Origin: DASRWT01 sp963748485
GTDB taxonomy: Bacteria > Methylomirabilota > Methylomirabilia > Rokubacteriales > CSP1-6
DNA: 64,000 nt
Direction: 5' to 3'
Assembly (NCBI GenBank): GCA_963748485.1
Contig: CAVVJF010000013.1
Span: forward strand, 1-64,000
Every line of letters begins with the position of its first letter. Position 1 is the stretch's first letter. The notes below the pieces were generated by a model. The model was not told the DNA's origin and did no database searches. It worked only from the letters and a program-made list of their open reading frames with translations. The translations under genes and the position numbers were made by a program. This document shows, piece after piece, positions 62,541 to 64,000 of this stretch.

Positions 62541-63164
62541 GTGGTACTGAAATTGCATACCCAGCGGATCTCGCGCATCATCTTCGTCAGCATCACCCTC
62601 TTCGTCGCGATGGTCGTGGGGGTGCTCGTGATGCGTGGACGGGGGGCCGAGCCCGTGCGGGATGAAGTGGCGCAGAGCAAGGCCGACTACCGGATCAAGG
62701 AGATCAACCTCCAGGAGGATGTGAAGGACGGTGTGCGCTGGCAGCTCGAGGCAGATCAGGCCGAAGCCTACGAGCAAGCCGGCAAGACGGTGCTGCGGAA
62801 GGTCAGGATCCGGATCCAGGAGCCCGAGCGGAGCTGGACGGTCACCGGCGACGAGGGAGAGCTGGTGCAGGCGACCAAGGACGTCATGCTCAAGGGCAAC
62901 GTGGTGCTCGTGTCGAGCGACGGCATGCGGCTCGAGACGTCGCGCCTCCGCTGGGACGCCGACAACCGGCGCGCCTGGACGGATGAGCCCGTCACCGTCT
63001 ACGACAAGGGGGCGGTGGTGAAGGGAACGGGGCTCGACGCGCGCGTCGGCGAGCGGACCACCCAGATCAGGGGTCGGATCCGCGCGACCTTCGGGGGCGG
63101 CAAGGCGGCGGCGCCCGACGTCGAGGACCGGCCCCCCGCTGGGGCGCCGCCGGTTAGCCGATGA
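62541..63164 (+). CDS. lptC: LptC-like LPS transport protein
   Basis: 207-residue bitopic inner-membrane protein of the LPS bridge. An N-terminal membrane helix (about residues 10-28, IIFVSITLFVAMVVGVLV) is followed by the periplasmic beta-jellyroll with the typical LptC wording: YRIKEINLQEDVKDGVRWQL, AEAYEQAGKTVLRKVRIRI and GELVQATKDVMLKGNVVLVS. The start is uncertain: GTG 62541 (chosen), TTG 62526 or TTG 62553. Its stop overlaps lptA (ATGA). Confidence 0.9.
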   Translation: MVLKLHTQRISRIIFVSITLFVAMVVGVLVMRGRGAEPVRDEVAQSKADYRIKEINLQEDVKDGVRWQLEADQAEAYEQAGKTVLRKVRIRIQEPERSWTVTGDEGELVQATKDVMLKGNVVLVSSDGMRLETSRLRWDADNRRAWTDEPVTVYDKGAVVKGTGLDARVGERTTQIRGRIRATFGGGKAAAPDVEDRPPAGAPPVSR

Positions 63165-63799
63165 GACGCTGGGCCGCGCTCGCGGCGCTGAGTCTCTGGC
63201 TGCTGGGGCTCGCCCCCACCGCCGGAGCGGCGCAGAGTCGGCGCCCGCAGCCCGCGGACCCGGCCGCCCGTCCCGAGTCCGCGCCGAAGGGCGCGCCTGG
63301 GAAGGTGGCGGCGACGCCCGCGCCGGCGGCGAAGCGCGGCGTCAATCCCCCGCAGCCCGTGGACGTGGAAGCCGACCGCCTCGAGTCGAACCAGAAGGAG
63401 GGGCTCGTCATCTTCACCGGCAACGTGATCGCGCGCCACAACAACTCCACCCAGTACGCGGATCGCATGGAGGTGTACCTCGACGCGGGCGGTGATCGCG
63501 TCATGCGCACGGTGTCGACGGGAACGGTGCGGATCATCACCCGCAACTGCCGGACGGGCACCGCCCAGCGGGCGGAGTACTACGATGCCGAACAGAAGAT
63601 GATCCTCATCGGCGACGCGCGCGTGTGGGAGGACGAGAACGTGGTGACGGGGGACCGGATCACGATCTTCATCGCCGAGGACCGCAGCCTCGTCGAGGCG
63701 GGTGCGCAGGGGCGCGTCAAGGGCGTCTTCTACCCGCGGCGCGAGGGCGAGGCCGCCGCCACTCGGCCCGCCGCGGGCGCCCCCTGCAAGGAGCAATGA
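63161..63799 (+). CDS. lptA: LptA-like periplasmic LPS transport protein
   Basis: 212 residues with a signal peptide (about 1-24, ending TAGAAQ), then a Pro/Ala-rich linker and the OstA/LptA domain: VDVEADRLESNQKEGLVIFTGNV (core given as ADRLESNQKEGLVIFTGNV), NNSTQYADRMEVYL, AEYYDAEQKMILIGDARVWE and NVVTGDRITIF. It forms the periplasmic bridge carrying LPS between the LptB2FGC pump and LptDE. ATG overlaps the lptC stop. Confidence 0.93.
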   Translation: MRRWAALAALSLWLLGLAPTAGAAQSRRPQPADPAARPESAPKGAPGKVAATPAPAAKRGVNPPQPVDVEADRLESNQKEGLVIFTGNVIARHNNSTQYADRMEVYLDAGGDRVMRTVSTGTVRIITRNCRTGTAQRAEYYDAEQKMILIGDARVWEDENVVTGDRITIFIAEDRSLVEAGAQGRVKGVFYPRREGEAAATRPAAGAPCKEQ

Positions 63800-63806
63800 G
63801 TCGCCC

Positions 63807-64000
63807 ATGGAAGGTCTCGTTGCCCAGGGTCTCGTGAAGCGCTTTCGCAATCGTGTCGTGGTCGACCGCGTCAGCGTCGACATCCAGCGCGGGGAGATCG
63901 TGGGCCTGCTCGGGCCCAACGGGGCGGGGAAGACGACGTCCTTCTACATGATCGTGGGGCTCCTCCGCGCGGAGGGCGGACGCATCTTCCTCGAGGGTGA
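63807..64000 (+). CDS. lptB: LPS export ABC transporter ATP-binding protein, 5' part
   Basis: Only the first 64 codons are inside the window. From ATG 63807 it reads LVAQGLVKRFRNRVVVDRVS, then GEIVGLLGPNGAGKTTSFYM with the Walker A motif, and GLLRAEGGRIFLEG. The start wording is typical of LptB, and the position directly after lptC-lptA confirms it. The gene continues beyond the right edge. Confidence 0.95.
   Translation, partial: MEGLVAQGLVKRFRNRVVVDRVSVDIQRGEIVGLLGPNGAGKTTSFYMIVGLLRAEGGRIFLEG

Overview
The window is very GC-rich (roughly 70% by eye), gene-dense chromosomal DNA from a diderm bacterium. A complete LPS module at the right edge (pyrG, kdsA, kdsD, kdsC, lptC, lptA, start of lptB), an LptE lipoprotein and a TolC-MacAB-type efflux operon show an outer membrane. 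The gene families, the class II ribonucleotide reductase, and the short GC-rich repeats scattered between and inside genes remind me of Candidatus Rokubacteria / Methylomirabilota. That assignment is inference from gene style, not a search result.

Layout. 1-1806 (minus): Na+/solute symporter, cut by the window edge. 1867-8806: TIGR02757 protein, RmuC, a small unknown, DUF429, M20 peptidase, Memo-like protein, DUF1285, and an IMPase on the minus strand. 8865-14809: CorA, a ketopantoate-reductase-like enzyme, a two-subunit ABC exporter and an alkyltransferase-like protein. 14828-18572: LLM oxidoreductase, YbaK-type deacylase, SDR, UPF0282 metallo-hydrolase and a peroxiredoxin whose catalytic position is an in-frame UGA. 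18556-23646: DMT transporter, SRPBCC protein, diiron protein with divergent TetR, endonuclease III, TPR protein, DUF4149. 24001-30100 (minus): tolC, adaptor, ATPase, permease, small secreted protein, HTH-less TetR-like protein. 30291-35519: class II RNR with a 366-residue intein, a small unknown, NCS2-type permease. 35516-41936: ferredoxin-NADP reductase-like flavoprotein, cytochrome c, GAF-GAF-kinase-receiver protein, Ppx/GppA, proline-racemase family. 42054-47851: membrane protein, HNH endonuclease, uvrB, repeat array, uvrC, small secreted protein. 47956-58529: leuS, lptE, holA, ceramidase-like protein, rpsT, murJ, Xer recombinase with a repeat-encoded tail, tRNA nucleotidyltransferase-like protein. 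58526-64000: pyrG and the Kdo/Lpt genes.

Three themes stand out. (1) Extra DNA is tolerated inside reading frames: an intein placed exactly at the catalytic cysteine of RNR, palindromic or tandem repeats in the linkers of the Memo-like protein and of one ABC exporter subunit, and a 63-bp minisatellite (21 codons per unit) forming the C-terminal tail of the Xer recombinase. A repeat of the last family also fills the uvrB-uvrC and leuS-lptE gaps. (2) Recoding: UGA at the peroxidatic position of the peroxiredoxin, followed by a plausible SECIS-like hairpin. (3) Promoter layout: seven genes have a -10-like TANNNT hexamer exactly 6 nt before the start codon and no Shine-Dalgarno, which implies leaderless mRNAs. 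No tRNA, rRNA, CRISPR array or insertion sequence was recognised.
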